Assembly (NCBI RefSeq): GCF_037126285.1
Contig: NZ_CP147012.1
Location: 4,734,676 to 4,798,675 of the forward strand
DNA: 64,000 nt
Reading direction: 5' to 3'
Source: Bernardetia sp. MNP-M8
Lineage (GTDB): Bacteria; Bacteroidota; Bacteroidia; Cytophagales; Bernardetiaceae
Made by a program: the position numbers and the translations under genes. Positions 8,604-17,078 of this stretch are shown here, in pieces (position 1 is the first letter of the stretch; each line of letters begins with the position of its first letter). A model generated the notes under the pieces. It saw only the letters and a list, made by a program, of their open reading frames with translations. It ran no database searches and was not told the DNA's origin.

Positions 8604-8690
8604 ATGACTCTTAACATTTTCTCTTTCAACTTTTATTATTTCTACTTTTTTAGCCCTCTAGTCAGGACAAAGAAGCAGACTAAAAGTTGA
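8604..8690 (+). CDS. Phe/Tyr-rich leader peptide (pheL-like)
   Basis: A short frame of 28 codons with ATG and TGA, ending 147 bases before the prephenate dehydratase gene. Residues 5-16 read IFSFNFYYFYFF: six Phe and three Tyr within twelve residues. The tail is SPLVRTKKQTKS. A perfect 10-base inverted repeat (TCAACTTTTA at 8626-8635 and TAAAAGTTGA at 8681-8690) spans the Phe codons and the stop, and a strong intrinsic terminator follows at 8732-8766. The copy AGTCAGG at 8660-8666 can pair with the terminator's 5' arm (CCTGACT, 8736-8742). This is the arrangement of ribosome-mediated attenuation, as in the enterobacterial pheL leader, although the sequence is unrelated. It is too short to support from codon statistics. 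Confidence 0.72.
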   Translation: MTLNIFSFNFYYFYFFSPLVRTKKQTKS

Positions 8691-8731
8691 TTGCCAAAAT
8701 TTAAGCTACAACTCTAACCCTACAAACTTCT

Positions 8732-8766
8732 AAACCCTGACTTTAAACAGTCAGGGTTTTTTTTAT
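8732..8766 (+). terminator. Intrinsic terminator/attenuator before pheA
   Basis: A perfect 11-bp stem, AAACCCTGACT (8732-8742) with AGTCAGGGTTT (8749-8759), has a six-base loop and runs into TTTTTTT. It lies 42 bases after the leader-peptide stop and 72 bases before pheA. It could also simply end a ccmB transcript, but the leader frame and the competing AGTCAGG upstream make an attenuator more likely. Confidence 0.85.
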
Positions 8767-8837
8767 GCTTTTTTTTAAGAATTGATAAAAAAAACTCTAC
8801 AACGTTATCCTTAATGATGACATAAATCTAAAACAAA

Positions 8838-9392
8838 ATGAAAAATATCGCTATTCAAGGAAAACTCTTCTCATTCCATCATCTGGCAGCTCAAAAACAA
8901 TTCGGAGAGAAAAATAACTGGTTGCATTGCCAAAATTTTGATGAGCTATTACATTCAGTGGCTACAAAAAGCGTAAACATGGGAATGATTGCCGTCGAAA
9001 ACTCACTTATTGGAAATGTCTCTGATAATTATGAAAGAATTGAAGCTATGAATCTCAAAGTGATAGGGGAAATTGATTTGCCTATTCAGCTTCATTTGGC
9101 TGCAAAAAAAGGAACGCAACTTTCAGATTTGCAGAAAGTCTATTCTCATCCTGTGGCACTTGCTGAATGTGGAATTTTTCTGTCTAAAAATAAAAAGATT
9201 ATTGCAAATGATTTTAGTGATACGGCTGGCGCAATTCGTTGGATAGCAGAACAGCAAAAAGAACTCAAATCTTTGAATTCGGCTGCTATTGGAGGTATTG
9301 AAGCTATTCGTTATTATGGACTTCAAGCCATTCAAAAAAATATTCATGACCATCATAACAATGTAACTAAATTCTTGGCGATAAGTCTTTAA
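8838..9392 (+). CDS. pheA: Prephenate dehydratase, catalytic domain only (no ACT domain)
   Basis: A 184-residue cytoplasmic enzyme that converts prephenate to phenylpyruvate for phenylalanine synthesis. Family motifs in order: IQGKLFSFHHLAA (residues 6-18, counterpart of the G-x-x-G-[ST]-[FY]-S-x-x-A start), VENSLIGNV (53-61), YSHPVALAECG (102-112), SDTAGAI (127-133) and NNVTKFLAI (174-182). The last replaces the nearly universal T-R-F by T-K-F while keeping the catalytic Thr177. Most homologues are about 280 residues with a C-terminal ACT domain that binds phenylalanine; this one ends right after the catalytic domain, with only 64 bases to the next gene, so it should lack classical feedback inhibition. 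Regulation probably lies in the attenuator upstream. Confidence 0.87.
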   Translation: MKNIAIQGKLFSFHHLAAQKQFGEKNNWLHCQNFDELLHSVATKSVNMGMIAVENSLIGNVSDNYERIEAMNLKVIGEIDLPIQLHLAAKKGTQLSDLQKVYSHPVALAECGIFLSKNKKIIANDFSDTAGAIRWIAEQQKELKSLNSAAIGGIEAIRYYGLQAIQKNIHDHHNNVTKFLAISL

Positions 9393-9456
9393 TCAGTTAT
9401 CACGAAATTGCTTTTAAGTTCTAATTTCTAAAATCTTATTTCTAAATTTATTATCT

Positions 9457-9768
9457 ATGAATGCTACTCAAAAACCACCTATTACTAATACGAATACTTC
9501 TTCTTCAATTTGTTTGAATGAATGTCGTCAGCAAATTGACCAAATTGATACTGAACTAATCCAAATTATAGCTCAACGAATGGAAGTTGTCAAAAAAATA
9601 GGAGAACACAAACGACAAAATAAATTACAAACTCTTCAACCTAGTCGATGGCAAGCTATTTTAGATTCTCGTCAGAAAATAGCTGAAGAATTAGATTTAC
9701 CTTCTGATTTGGTTTTAGATATTTTCGAAGTCATTCATCAAATGGCAATTCAAACACAATCAAAATAA
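9457..9768 (+). CDS. Chorismate mutase, AroQ type
   Basis: A 103-residue protein whose residues 18-97 match the all-helical AroQ chorismate mutase: LNECRQQIDQIDTELIQIIAQRMEVVKKIGEHKR carries the conserved first-helix Arg and the active-site Lys of the A-x-R-M-x-x-x-x-x-I-G-x-x-K segment. The second helix (ILDSRQKIAEELDLP) and the C-terminal VIHQMAIQTQ follow. The first 17 residues are Thr/Asn/Ser-rich and probably disordered. It makes prephenate from chorismate, the substrate of the enzyme encoded 64 bases upstream, so the two form a phenylalanine-branch operon behind the leader. In many other bacteria the two activities are fused. Confidence 0.88.
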   Translation: MNATQKPPITNTNTSSSICLNECRQQIDQIDTELIQIIAQRMEVVKKIGEHKRQNKLQTLQPSRWQAILDSRQKIAEELDLPSDLVLDIFEVIHQMAIQTQSK

Positions 9769-9792
9769 TAATGTGTATTTTTTATATAAAAA

Positions 9793-9833
9793 ATGTTCTA
9801 TCAGAAACTAATAAATAACTTTTGATAGAACAT
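9793..9833. terminator. Bidirectional intrinsic terminator
   Basis: An 11-bp perfect stem, ATGTTCTATCA (9793-9803) with TGATAGAACAT (9823-9833), lies between the convergent chorismate mutase and DUF4197 genes. Flanking A/T runs are short (TTGTATAAAAA downstream). Confidence 0.7.
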
Positions 9834-9863
9834 TGTATAAAAACTAGGCTTTTAATTTACTTA

Positions 9864-10607
9864 CTATTGTGCTTGTGGAGCTTGAGCAAATACTTTTTTC
9901 ATAAGATCAGTCGAACGAGCCGAAATATTACTACGAATATTACTTTCTTCTTCTGCTACTAATTTAAAAAGACCTTCAATAGCTAATTCAGTTGCATAAT
10001 CATCTAAATCTGGATTGACATTTTTTACGAAGGGAATCTGATTATATCTACCTACCAAATCACCATAATAACGAGTTGCATTTACTTTTGATAAATTTCT
10101 AGAAACAACAGGCTTAAATTTTGCTTTTAGTTGTTCTGTCGTTGTACGAATAAGGTATTGTGTAGCTGCATCTTTATCACCTTTCAAAATTCCATAAGCA
10201 TCTTGAATAGACATAGACGTAATGGCAGATTTGAAAATTGGAGCTGCTTCTTTGGCTGCTTCTTCTGCTCCTCGGTTAAGAGTTTTGACAAATCTATCTA
10301 CTTCTGATCCCAAACCTAAATCACGTAACGTAGTAGCTACTTTTTCAGCATCTTTTGGAAAAGGAATTTTGATAAGAGCATTGTTGAAATAACCTCCATC
10401 TTTTGAAGCTAATCCAGTTCCTTTCATAACTCCCTGTACAAGAGCATCTTTTAGAGCCTTTGCAATTTCTTCTTTTGTAAGAGGAACACCTCCAATACTT
10501 CCCAAAACACCAGCGATTTGTTGAGAAGTACAACTAGTAGAAAAACCTACTAAGCTAATAATGATAAATAATGATAAAATACGAATAGTTCTACTTGTTT
10601 TTTTCAT
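9864..10607 (-). CDS. DUF4197 family lipoprotein
   Basis: A 247-residue precursor with a hydrophobic N-terminus and a likely lipobox, GFSTSC (Cys near residue 26). The body matches the DUF4197 family: LTKEEIAKALKDALVQGVMKG, GYFNNALIKIPFPKDAEKV, LNRGAEEAAKEAAPIFKSAI and the C-terminal YATELAIEGLFKLVAEEE. The family is helical, exported and of unknown function. The length and order are typical. It is divergently placed from the protein kinase gene, sharing a 159-base upstream region. I cannot assign a role. Confidence 0.85.
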   Translation of the reverse strand: MKKTSRTIRILSLFIIISLVGFSTSCTSQQIAGVLGSIGGVPLTKEEIAKALKDALVQGVMKGTGLASKDGGYFNNALIKIPFPKDAEKVATTLRDLGLGSEVDRFVKTLNRGAEEAAKEAAPIFKSAITSMSIQDAYGILKGDKDAATQYLIRTTTEQLKAKFKPVVSRNLSKVNATRYYGDLVGRYNQIPFVKNVNPDLDDYATELAIEGLFKLVAEEESNIRSNISARSTDLMKKVFAQAPQAQ

Positions 10608-10766
10608 AAAAATGAGTTTTTAAAAATAATATAAAGTTTGTTATTAGGGTAAAGTTGGCATTTTTTGAGCCAAAAAACCTAAAAAAAGATTCAAAAAATA
10701 ATAAAATTCTTAATTTTAAAAATGCTATTCGTAAATTGACATCAAAAAAAACTACTACTAATTGAT

Positions 10767-13400
10767 ATGGACGCAAATCGTTGGCAACTTATTCAAGACA
10801 TTTTTTCAGAAGCATTAGAGCTAGAAGAACAAGAAAGAGCATCTTATGTTTTGGCTAAGACAGAAGGTGATAAAGAACTCAAGGAAGAAGTTGAGAAACT
10901 TTTAGAAGGAGCAGAAAAAGCAAACAGTTTTTTTGGAAACTTAGAAGATAGAGTTTCGGATGCATGGCAAAAAGCAGCTGAAACAACTCTTCTTTCAGAA
11001 GGCGAAAAAGTAGGTGTTTATCAAATTGAAAAAGAAATTGGACGTGGAGGAATGGCAGTCGTCTATTTAGCAAAGCGTATTGATGGCGAATTTGAACAAA
11101 AAGTAGCTATCAAAGTGATTAAGCGAGGAATGGATTCAGATGAAGTTTTAAGGCGTTTTATGGCTGAAAAACAAATTTTGGCATCACTTAATCATCCTAA
11201 TATTTCTAAAATATTGAATAGTGGACTTGCGCCAAATGGTCTTCCTTATTTTGTGATGGAATATGTAGAAGGAATGGATTTAATAGAATATTGCAACCAC
11301 AATAAACTTTCTATAAAAGAGCGTTTAGAAATTTTTATTCAGATTTGTCGCACTTTACAACATGCTCATAGAAATCTAGTCATTCATAGAGATTTAAAAC
11401 CTTCAAATATTTTATTAGAAAATACTCAAAATATAAATCAATCATTAAAATTATTAGATTTTGGAATTGCTAAATTATTAGGAGAAGAAAATGATTTGAG
11501 AACCAAGACAGCTATGCGCCTTCTGACTCCTGAATATGCAAGTCCAGAACAAATCCAAGGAGCAGTTATAAGTACATCAAGTGATATTTATCAATTAGGA
11601 ATTTTGCTTTTTGAATTACTTAGTGGTAGAAGACCATTTATTTTTAATAAAAATGAATCTGTTTTGGAATGGGAAAAGAAACTTACCACTTCACAAACAC
11701 CAACACCTTCCAAAATCTATGAAGAGTTTTCAGAAAAAGAAGCTCAAAAAATAGCCAAGGAGCGAAAAACAGATAAAAAACAACTTAAGAAAGTTTTGAA
11801 ATCTGAATTACAATCTATTGTCTTGATGGCTCTTCGAACCGAACCCGAAAGGCGTTATCAATCAGCTGAACAGCTTGCTGAAGATATTGAACGTTATTTG
11901 CAAAAACGCCCTATTATAGCAAAACCTAACTCGTGGGGATACAAAACACGCAAAGCATTCGAACGAAATAAGTCAGCTTGGATAGGTTTCACTTTACTAT
12001 TTTTAGCTCTCATTGGTGGAATACTTGGAACAACCTATCAAGCCTATAAAACAAAACAAGAAAAACAGAGAGCTGAACAAACATTAGCTTTTATAACAGA
12101 TTTATTTAAAAGTCCTGACCCAAGGCTTTCAGATTCAGAAGGAAAAGATATAAAAGTAAGTGAGTTTTTGAAAGCAAGTGAAAAGAAAGTATTTAGAAAT
12201 TTAGAAAATCAACCCACACTTCAAACAGAACTTCTTACTATTCTATCTGATTTGTATGATAATATGAATTTGGCAAAAGAAGGAACTGAGCTAGAAGAAA
12301 AGCTATTACCAAAATTTATTAAAGAATATGGTAGAAACTCACCACAAACAGCCGAAAGTATTAGAAAAATAGCTGCGTGGTCTTTTGAAACAAATAAAAA
12401 TGTGGATAAAACAGATTCTATATTTAGAGAAGCCTTTGATATTTTTGAAAAAACATATACAAAGGAACATAATAGATATGCCGTTTTACTCAATGAATAT
12501 GGCTTGTTTTTACAAATATCACGTGCTGATTTGGAAAAAGCAGATTCTGTTTTACAACAAGCAGGAAAAATTTTAGTAAAAAATGATACACTTACAGCTG
12601 ATTATGGAAATAATTTATCGTTTCGTGGACTTATTGCCAATCAAATGGGAAGACTAGATGAGGCTCTTTCTTTATATGAACGAGAATTATTTATCAAACA
12701 AAAAATAAATCAAGATTCAGTTGGATTAGCATTAGTAAAAGTAAATATAGCCTCTGTTTATTTCAAAAAACAAAATCTTATTCGTGCTGAAACTGTAAAC
12801 AAAGAAGCTCTAAAAGTGATGGAGACAGAATTAGGAATGGAACACAAACATACACTGACTGCTCTCAATAATTTAGCTGCTGTTTATGCAGCACAGGGAA
12901 GACACGATTTGGGAAAACCAATTGCACTTCGTGCTTATAATGGCTTTTTAAATAAATATGGAGAAAAAAATGATAAAACAGCAGCAGCAGCATTAAATGT
13001 AGGTTTTTATTATATCAAATTAAAAGAATTTGATTCGGCATTGGTTTTTATCAATCAAGCAAATCAAACCTATAAACAGCTTTTTGGAGAAAATCATTAT
13101 GTTACAGGCGTTCCTCTTTTATCAAGAGTAGAAATTTGGCTAGGAAAAAATGAAATTCAAAAAGCGATGAAAGATGCTCAAAATGCAGATGAATTACTTT
13201 CTTCCCCTCCTATTCCGACTATTCACTATTATAGAGGAATGGTTAATTTCCGTCTAGGAAGTTGTTATATAGCTATGAAAGACAAAGTGAAAGGTAGAGA
13301 ATATCTTCAAAAAGGTATAGATATTTTGATACAAAGTAATGGAGAAACACATTATGCAACTCAAGCAGCTATGAAACAGCTTGCAGAAATTGAAAATTAA
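10767..13400 (+). CDS. Membrane Ser/Thr protein kinase with C-terminal TPR repeats
   Basis: An 877-residue protein. A helical N-terminal segment (residues 1-60) precedes a Hanks-type kinase domain (about 84-375): Gly loop IGRGGMAVVYLAK, ATP-binding Lys116 in VAIKVIK, catalytic loop VIHRDLKPSN (Asp209), and LLDFGIAK with metal-binding Asp231. The activation loop ends with the P+1 motif TPEYASPEQ. One membrane segment near 403-425 (GFTLLFLALIGGILGTTY) separates the cytoplasmic kinase from a long C-terminal region of tetratricopeptide repeats, recognisable in ALTALNNLAAVYAAQGR and similar units. Substrates are unknown; TPRs probably bind partner proteins. No phosphatase gene is adjacent. Confidence 0.93.
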   Translation: MDANRWQLIQDIFSEALELEEQERASYVLAKTEGDKELKEEVEKLLEGAEKANSFFGNLEDRVSDAWQKAAETTLLSEGEKVGVYQIEKEIGRGGMAVVYLAKRIDGEFEQKVAIKVIKRGMDSDEVLRRFMAEKQILASLNHPNISKILNSGLAPNGLPYFVMEYVEGMDLIEYCNHNKLSIKERLEIFIQICRTLQHAHRNLVIHRDLKPSNILLENTQNINQSLKLLDFGIAKLLGEENDLRTKTAMRLLTPEYASPEQIQGAVISTSSDIYQLGILLFELLSGRRPFIFNKNESVLEWEKKLTTSQTPTPSKIYEEFSEKEAQKIAKERKTDKKQLKKVLKSELQSIVLMALRTEPERRYQSAEQLAEDIERYLQKRPIIAKPNSWGYKTRKAFERNKSAWIGFTLLFLALIGGILGTTYQAYKTKQEKQRAEQTLAFITDLFKSPDPRLSDSEGKDIKVSEFLKASEKKVFRNLENQPTLQTELLTILSDLYDNMNLAKEGTELEEKLLPKFIKEYGRNSPQTAESIRKIAAWSFETNKNVDKTDSIFREAFDIFEKTYTKEHNRYAVLLNEYGLFLQISRADLEKADSVLQQAGKILVKNDTLTADYGNNLSFRGLIANQMGRLDEALSLYERELFIKQKINQDSVGLALVKVNIASVYFKKQNLIRAETVNKEALKVMETELGMEHKHTLTALNNLAAVYAAQGRHDLGKPIALRAYNGFLNKYGEKNDKTAAAALNVGFYYIKLKEFDSALVFINQANQTYKQLFGENHYVTGVPLLSRVEIWLGKNEIQKAMKDAQNADELLSSPPIPTIHYYRGMVNFRLGSCYIAMKDKVKGREYLQKGIDILIQSNGETHYATQAAMKQLAEIEN

Positions 13401-13416
13401 TAAAAATATGTAAATC

Positions 13417-13989
13417 TTATAATAATTCTTTTTCAATAAAATTAGTTAATTCATTGTACCAATCCGTTCCATATTTTCTTATTAAAGGTATTTTTAAGAA
13501 TTTATAAACAGGTACTTTTAACTCTTTTCCTAAGCTACAAGCAGGTGTGCAAATTTCCCATTCATCATAATTTATAGCATCAAAACTAGCGTATTTTGTT
13601 ATACGAATAGGATATAAATGACAGGAAATAGGTTTCTGATAATTTATTTTTCCAGCTTCGTATGCTTTTTCTATGCCACATTTTGTAATTCCTTTTTCAT
13701 CATAGGTAACATAAGCACAAGCTGTATTTCTTTCTATCAGTGTTGTTGAAAATTCATTATCTTCATCTAAAACGTATTTTCCTTGTTTTTCTATGGCTTC
13801 AATGCCTTCTTTAGTCAAAAACGGCTTTACATCTTCATAAATATCTTCTAAAATATGTCGTTCATCGTCTTCTAAAGGTGCGCCCATTTCGCCTTCTACG
13901 CAACACGCCCCTTTACATTTGCTTAGATTGCACACAAATTGAGTAAAGGCTAAATTATCACTAACTAGAGTATTTTTTATAGGAATCAT
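13417..13989 (-). CDS. DUF3109 family cysteine-rich protein
   Basis: A 190-residue cytoplasmic protein of the DUF3109 family, found widely in Bacteroidota. Cysteines are concentrated in [11 protein letters not shown] (residues 21-31), [15 protein letters not shown] (near 91-105), SCHLYPIRI (near 123) and CTPACSLG (near 146-153). The C-x-x-x-C-x-x-x-CC and S-C-H-x-Y-P pattern resembles YkgJ-like zinc- or iron-sulfur-binding proteins. The function is not established. Its stop codon comes only 16 bases after that of the convergent kinase gene, and a gap of over 500 bases lies upstream. Confidence 0.85.
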   Translation of the reverse strand: MIPIKNTLVSDNLAFTQFVCNLSKCKGACCVEGEMGAPLEDDERHILEDIYEDVKPFLTKEGIEAIEKQGKYVLDEDNEFSTTLIERNTACAYVTYDEKGITKCGIEKAYEAGKINYQKPISCHLYPIRITKYASFDAINYDEWEICTPACSLGKELKVPVYKFLKIPLIRKYGTDWYNELTNFIEKELL

Positions 13990-14500
13990 TTGTTCAATTA
14001 TAAGTTAAAACAGCATAATTATAAATTATCTTGTTTTAAACATTTTTGCATAGTTGGTTATATAATCAAGCAAAAATACGATGATTTATTCTATTATAAA
14101 ATCTTTTCTGTAAAGTTTTGAGATTGGACTCAATTAAAATTAATTCTAATTAAATAATACTTTTTGTTTCAAAGTTAATAAATAGCTAGTATCTTCTTCT
14201 CTCTTCTTTTTCTTGGAGCAATACTAAAATGTATAATTGTAAAAATGCGCTCTAATACTACTTAATTCAATAAAATTTGATAAGCAAAGTAAAAACACAT
14301 AAAATTATATTTATTTCATTTAAAGAGGGTTTTGAAAAATGAGGAGTGAAAAAAAATAAAAATTATAACTTCTTGTAAATTATTATTTGTGAGATTTGTT
14401 ATAAACTGATTTTAATCAGTTTGGAATAGTTTTAGAATAGTATTTTGTAGATTTATAACCAAATAATTTATTAAAAGAATACTCTAAAACAATTATTCTA
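13990..14500. other. Long AT-rich intergenic region
   Basis: This 511-base gap is very AT-rich and contains no frame I can support. The only clear structure is the palindrome AAACTGATT-TT-AATCAGTTT at 14403-14422, with no T-run of terminator type. It serves as the divergent upstream region of the DUF3109 and NlpC/P60 genes. Confidence 0.6.
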
Positions 14501-15082
14501 ATGAAAATATTAAAATTTACTTTTTTACTTCTTATTTCTGTTATCTTGTTCTCTAGTTGTGGAAAATTCAAAATTGTTACAATTAATGATATTAACAAGA
14601 ACGAAAATAATGATAAAACTTTGAATTCCAAAGTTGAAGCATCAAATCAAGGTTCAGAATCTGTTTCAAAAGCAGAAAAATACAGAGAATCTCTATTGAA
14701 GGCTGAAAAAGTTGTGGATGCAGCTCGTGAGCAGCTCGGCACTCCTCATTTACTCAAAAATCCTAAGAAAAAAACGGCTGTTGATTGTTCTGGAATGACT
14801 TGTAAATCGTATGCTGCTGTCGATGTAAAATTACCTCCTACTACTACTGGTCAAGCAGAAATGGGTAAGTTTGTGCCTAAAAAAGCTCTTCAAAAAGGAG
14901 ATTTAGTGTTTTTCTCGTCTAAAAAAAATAATGGCAGAATTTCTCATGTAGGTCTTATTAGCCGTGTAGAGGATGGAAAAACTTATTTTATTCATACGTC
15001 TACATCTAGGGGTGTGGTGGAAGATGATTTTTATATGCAGCACTGGCAAGATAATTTTGTTACTGCTCGTAGAGTTTTATAA
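14501..15082 (+). CDS. NlpC/P60 (C40) family lipoprotein peptidase
   Basis: A 193-residue precursor with a lipoprotein signal (lipobox FSSC, Cys20). After an Asn/Ser-rich linker the NlpC/P60 domain spans about residues 68-193: AREQLGTPHLLKN, the catalytic Cys in AVDCSGMTCKSYA, then LQKGDLVFFSSKK, the catalytic His in RISHVGLIS, and the third polar residue in YFIHTSTSRGV. Such enzymes cleave D-Glu-to-diaminopimelate or related bonds in peptidoglycan stem peptides, here on a lipid-anchored periplasmic protein. The start follows an AT-rich leader with no SD sequence, as usual for this phylum. Confidence 0.9.
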   Translation: MKILKFTFLLLISVILFSSCGKFKIVTINDINKNENNDKTLNSKVEASNQGSESVSKAEKYRESLLKAEKVVDAAREQLGTPHLLKNPKKKTAVDCSGMTCKSYAAVDVKLPPTTTGQAEMGKFVPKKALQKGDLVFFSSKKNNGRISHVGLISRVEDGKTYFIHTSTSRGVVEDDFYMQHWQDNFVTARRVL

Positions 15083-15147
15083 AAAAAATATAATATATTA
15101 AAAATAAGTTATGTTTTTATACTTTTAGGATATAAATATAACTTATT

Positions 15148-16543
15148 TTATTTACCAAAATGATAATTTATAACAAAATTGTAATTTGTAAGATTGTTTT
15201 TATTAAAAATATACTTTTCACCTTCTTGATGTGCTGTACTTTCTTTTCTGACAATTAAGCATTGCATTTCTAATCCTTCAAAATATCCTTCAAATTTATA
15301 TCTTATGTCAATATTAAATTGATAATAGGACGGCAGTTCGTATTTATTTAATCTATATTCTGTAACGCTTGGTAAATTATAATAGCCATATCCAAGCGTA
15401 AAAGAAATTTTATGATGCAACCAAAACGAATGATACTGTGTACTAAATGCATGTAACTCGCCTGTCCCTTCATTGCGTTCACGAGGCATAAAAGTAAAAA
15501 ACGGTTCTCTGCCCCATTCTCTAGGCAACAAAAAACGACCATCTTTATTAATTCGTGTATAATTTAGAGTAAACCAATGCTTATAATTTGCAATTCCCAA
15601 ACGAACACTAAAAGCCTGTGCCTGTTTTTGAGATTCATAATAAGCCAATTCTGAAGAAGGATTTCCTCCGTTATTTAATTTGTGTTGATAATGATATTGC
15701 ATACCAAATAAAGGCGAAAAGGCGACACTATCCAAATCAATATATTCTACACTCAATAGCGAAGTATTAAAAATATTTTCAACATATTGATTATGTAAAT
15801 GAAATTTGACTTTGTCAAAATCAAATAAAATATCTGACGAAAAGATTCCTTTTGTGTGTTGATGTTCAAAATAATCAGCTTCTGAGCCATCTGTACGAAT
15901 TCCTTGCGAATAAATTCCTAACGAGTGTCCCACAGATAAAAAATCAATCGTACTACGTGGCGAAACTGCCCAAACCCAAGCTCCTTCAAACTGTAATTTT
16001 TTAACAGGATTCCATTGTAGATGCAACCCTTCCTGTACTGCTGGACGCATACGTCCGTCTTGAGGATTTATATAAGGAGTATGAATACTAAAACGACCGA
16101 TTCTTGCAGCAAAATGTTTGGAGTCATATGCCAAATACAATTCTTCTAGTCGGTCTAAGTCGTGATGATTATCTGGGTCTTCAATATCAAATAAATCAAG
16201 TTCGTATCTGCTATTTCCTAAATGATTTGAAAGTAAATTGAATTTAAAAAAACCTCCTACACCCATGTGCAGACCGTGCCAATTTTTACTTTTGTAGTGC
16301 AGACCCATTCCAAAACCGTTGGCATAGTAATCATTCAACCCTCTTTGATTATCTGTAAACATCATGAAATTACGGAGCTTTGCACTAAAAAATCCTTTTA
16401 AAAGAAAAATGAGGATCAGGTGCTTGTTCTCTTTTTAGTGTATGATGATTTTTTTCTTCTTTAGTATTATGCTCTTGTCCGTAAACTGTCGCAGAAGAAA
16501 ACAAAAAAGCATGTAAAATAAGTGTGTAAAAAGTGAATTTCAT
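15148..16543 (-). pseudogene. Outer membrane porin-like gene split by a +1 frameshift
   Basis: Two overlapping-in-sense reading frames belong to one gene. The first (start at 16543, signal peptide ending near TVYGQ) reads to a TAG after PHFSFKRIF; the second continues as GFFSAKLRNFMMFTDNQRG and DYYANGFGMGL, which is the N-terminal strand pattern of Bacteroidota OprD/alginate-export-like porins, and ends FVINYHFGK. Removing one A from TTTTAAAAGG (about 16397-16404 on the plus strand) joins them into a 464-codon frame reading SFKGFFSAK. The long second part contains many amphipathic strands (YHYQHKLNNGG, SFTLGYGYYNLPS). Either a genuine frameshift mutation or a sequencing error; without repair the product has no signal peptide. 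Confidence 0.78.
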
Positions 16544-16653
16544 TCTCTGTCTTTTATGTAAACTGACTGGATAAAAATAATAAAACAAAATTAGTTCTTC
16601 TGTTTATCTATGTCAGTTACAAAAGTTACAGTCTTAGCAAAATGAGTTCACTT

Positions 16654-17071
16654 TTAATTCTCTTTTGGAGAATAGTCTTCACAGTAATAAAGGTTTCTCA
16701 AATTAATTGATGAATCTCTATCATTATTCTTAACTCTCAAAATGAGAGATTTAAGTTCTTTATTTAATGTGTCTCCAACATTTATGTAAGAAGCTGGGTC
16801 TTTTTGCTTCAAAAAGTAAAAAGAAATTTTTTTTTGCATTGTCTAGTATTAAAATATCACCTCTTACCTCAACTCTGTGTGGACGCTTTGCAATTACCAC
16901 TTGGTTATCTATTGTTCTATTGTACCATTCATCTAAATTGACACAGGCAGGTAAAACAGGAAATCCATACTTCTCTATGTAATACCAATTTTCATATATG
17001 TGATAAGAAAAAATAAATATTGGAATGAATATAAATAAAATAATAATGGTATTCATTATTTTTTGCATCAA
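16654..17071 (-). pseudogene. Small membrane-anchored protein gene split at a 9-base homopolymer
   Basis: The first frame starts at 17071 (or 17056) with a membrane anchor (IIILFIFIPIFIFSYHIYE) and reads through CVNLDEWYNRTID and GDILILDNAK into a run of nine A, on the plus strand T at 16827-16835. Past the run this frame becomes cysteine- and lysine-rich and stops, while the neighbouring frame continues plausibly as ISFYFLKQKDPASYINVGD and ends YYCEDYSPKEN. Skipping one A gives one 138-codon frame. I recognise no family. The gene ends 110 bases before the porin start and begins 8 bases after the stop of the purine nucleoside phosphorylase gene. Confidence 0.6.
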
Positions 17072-17078
17072 TTATTAG

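Noticed and set aside
8440-8837. T-box or amino-acid riboswitch before pheA
   Set aside because: No T-box core sequence or large stem I anchor is present; the Phe-rich frame and terminator explain the region better.
14416-14631. 71-codon frame on minus overlapping the NlpC/P60 start
   Set aside because: It overlaps a gene with clear domains and a lipoprotein signal; its sequence is low-complexity hydrophobic reading of AT-rich DNA.
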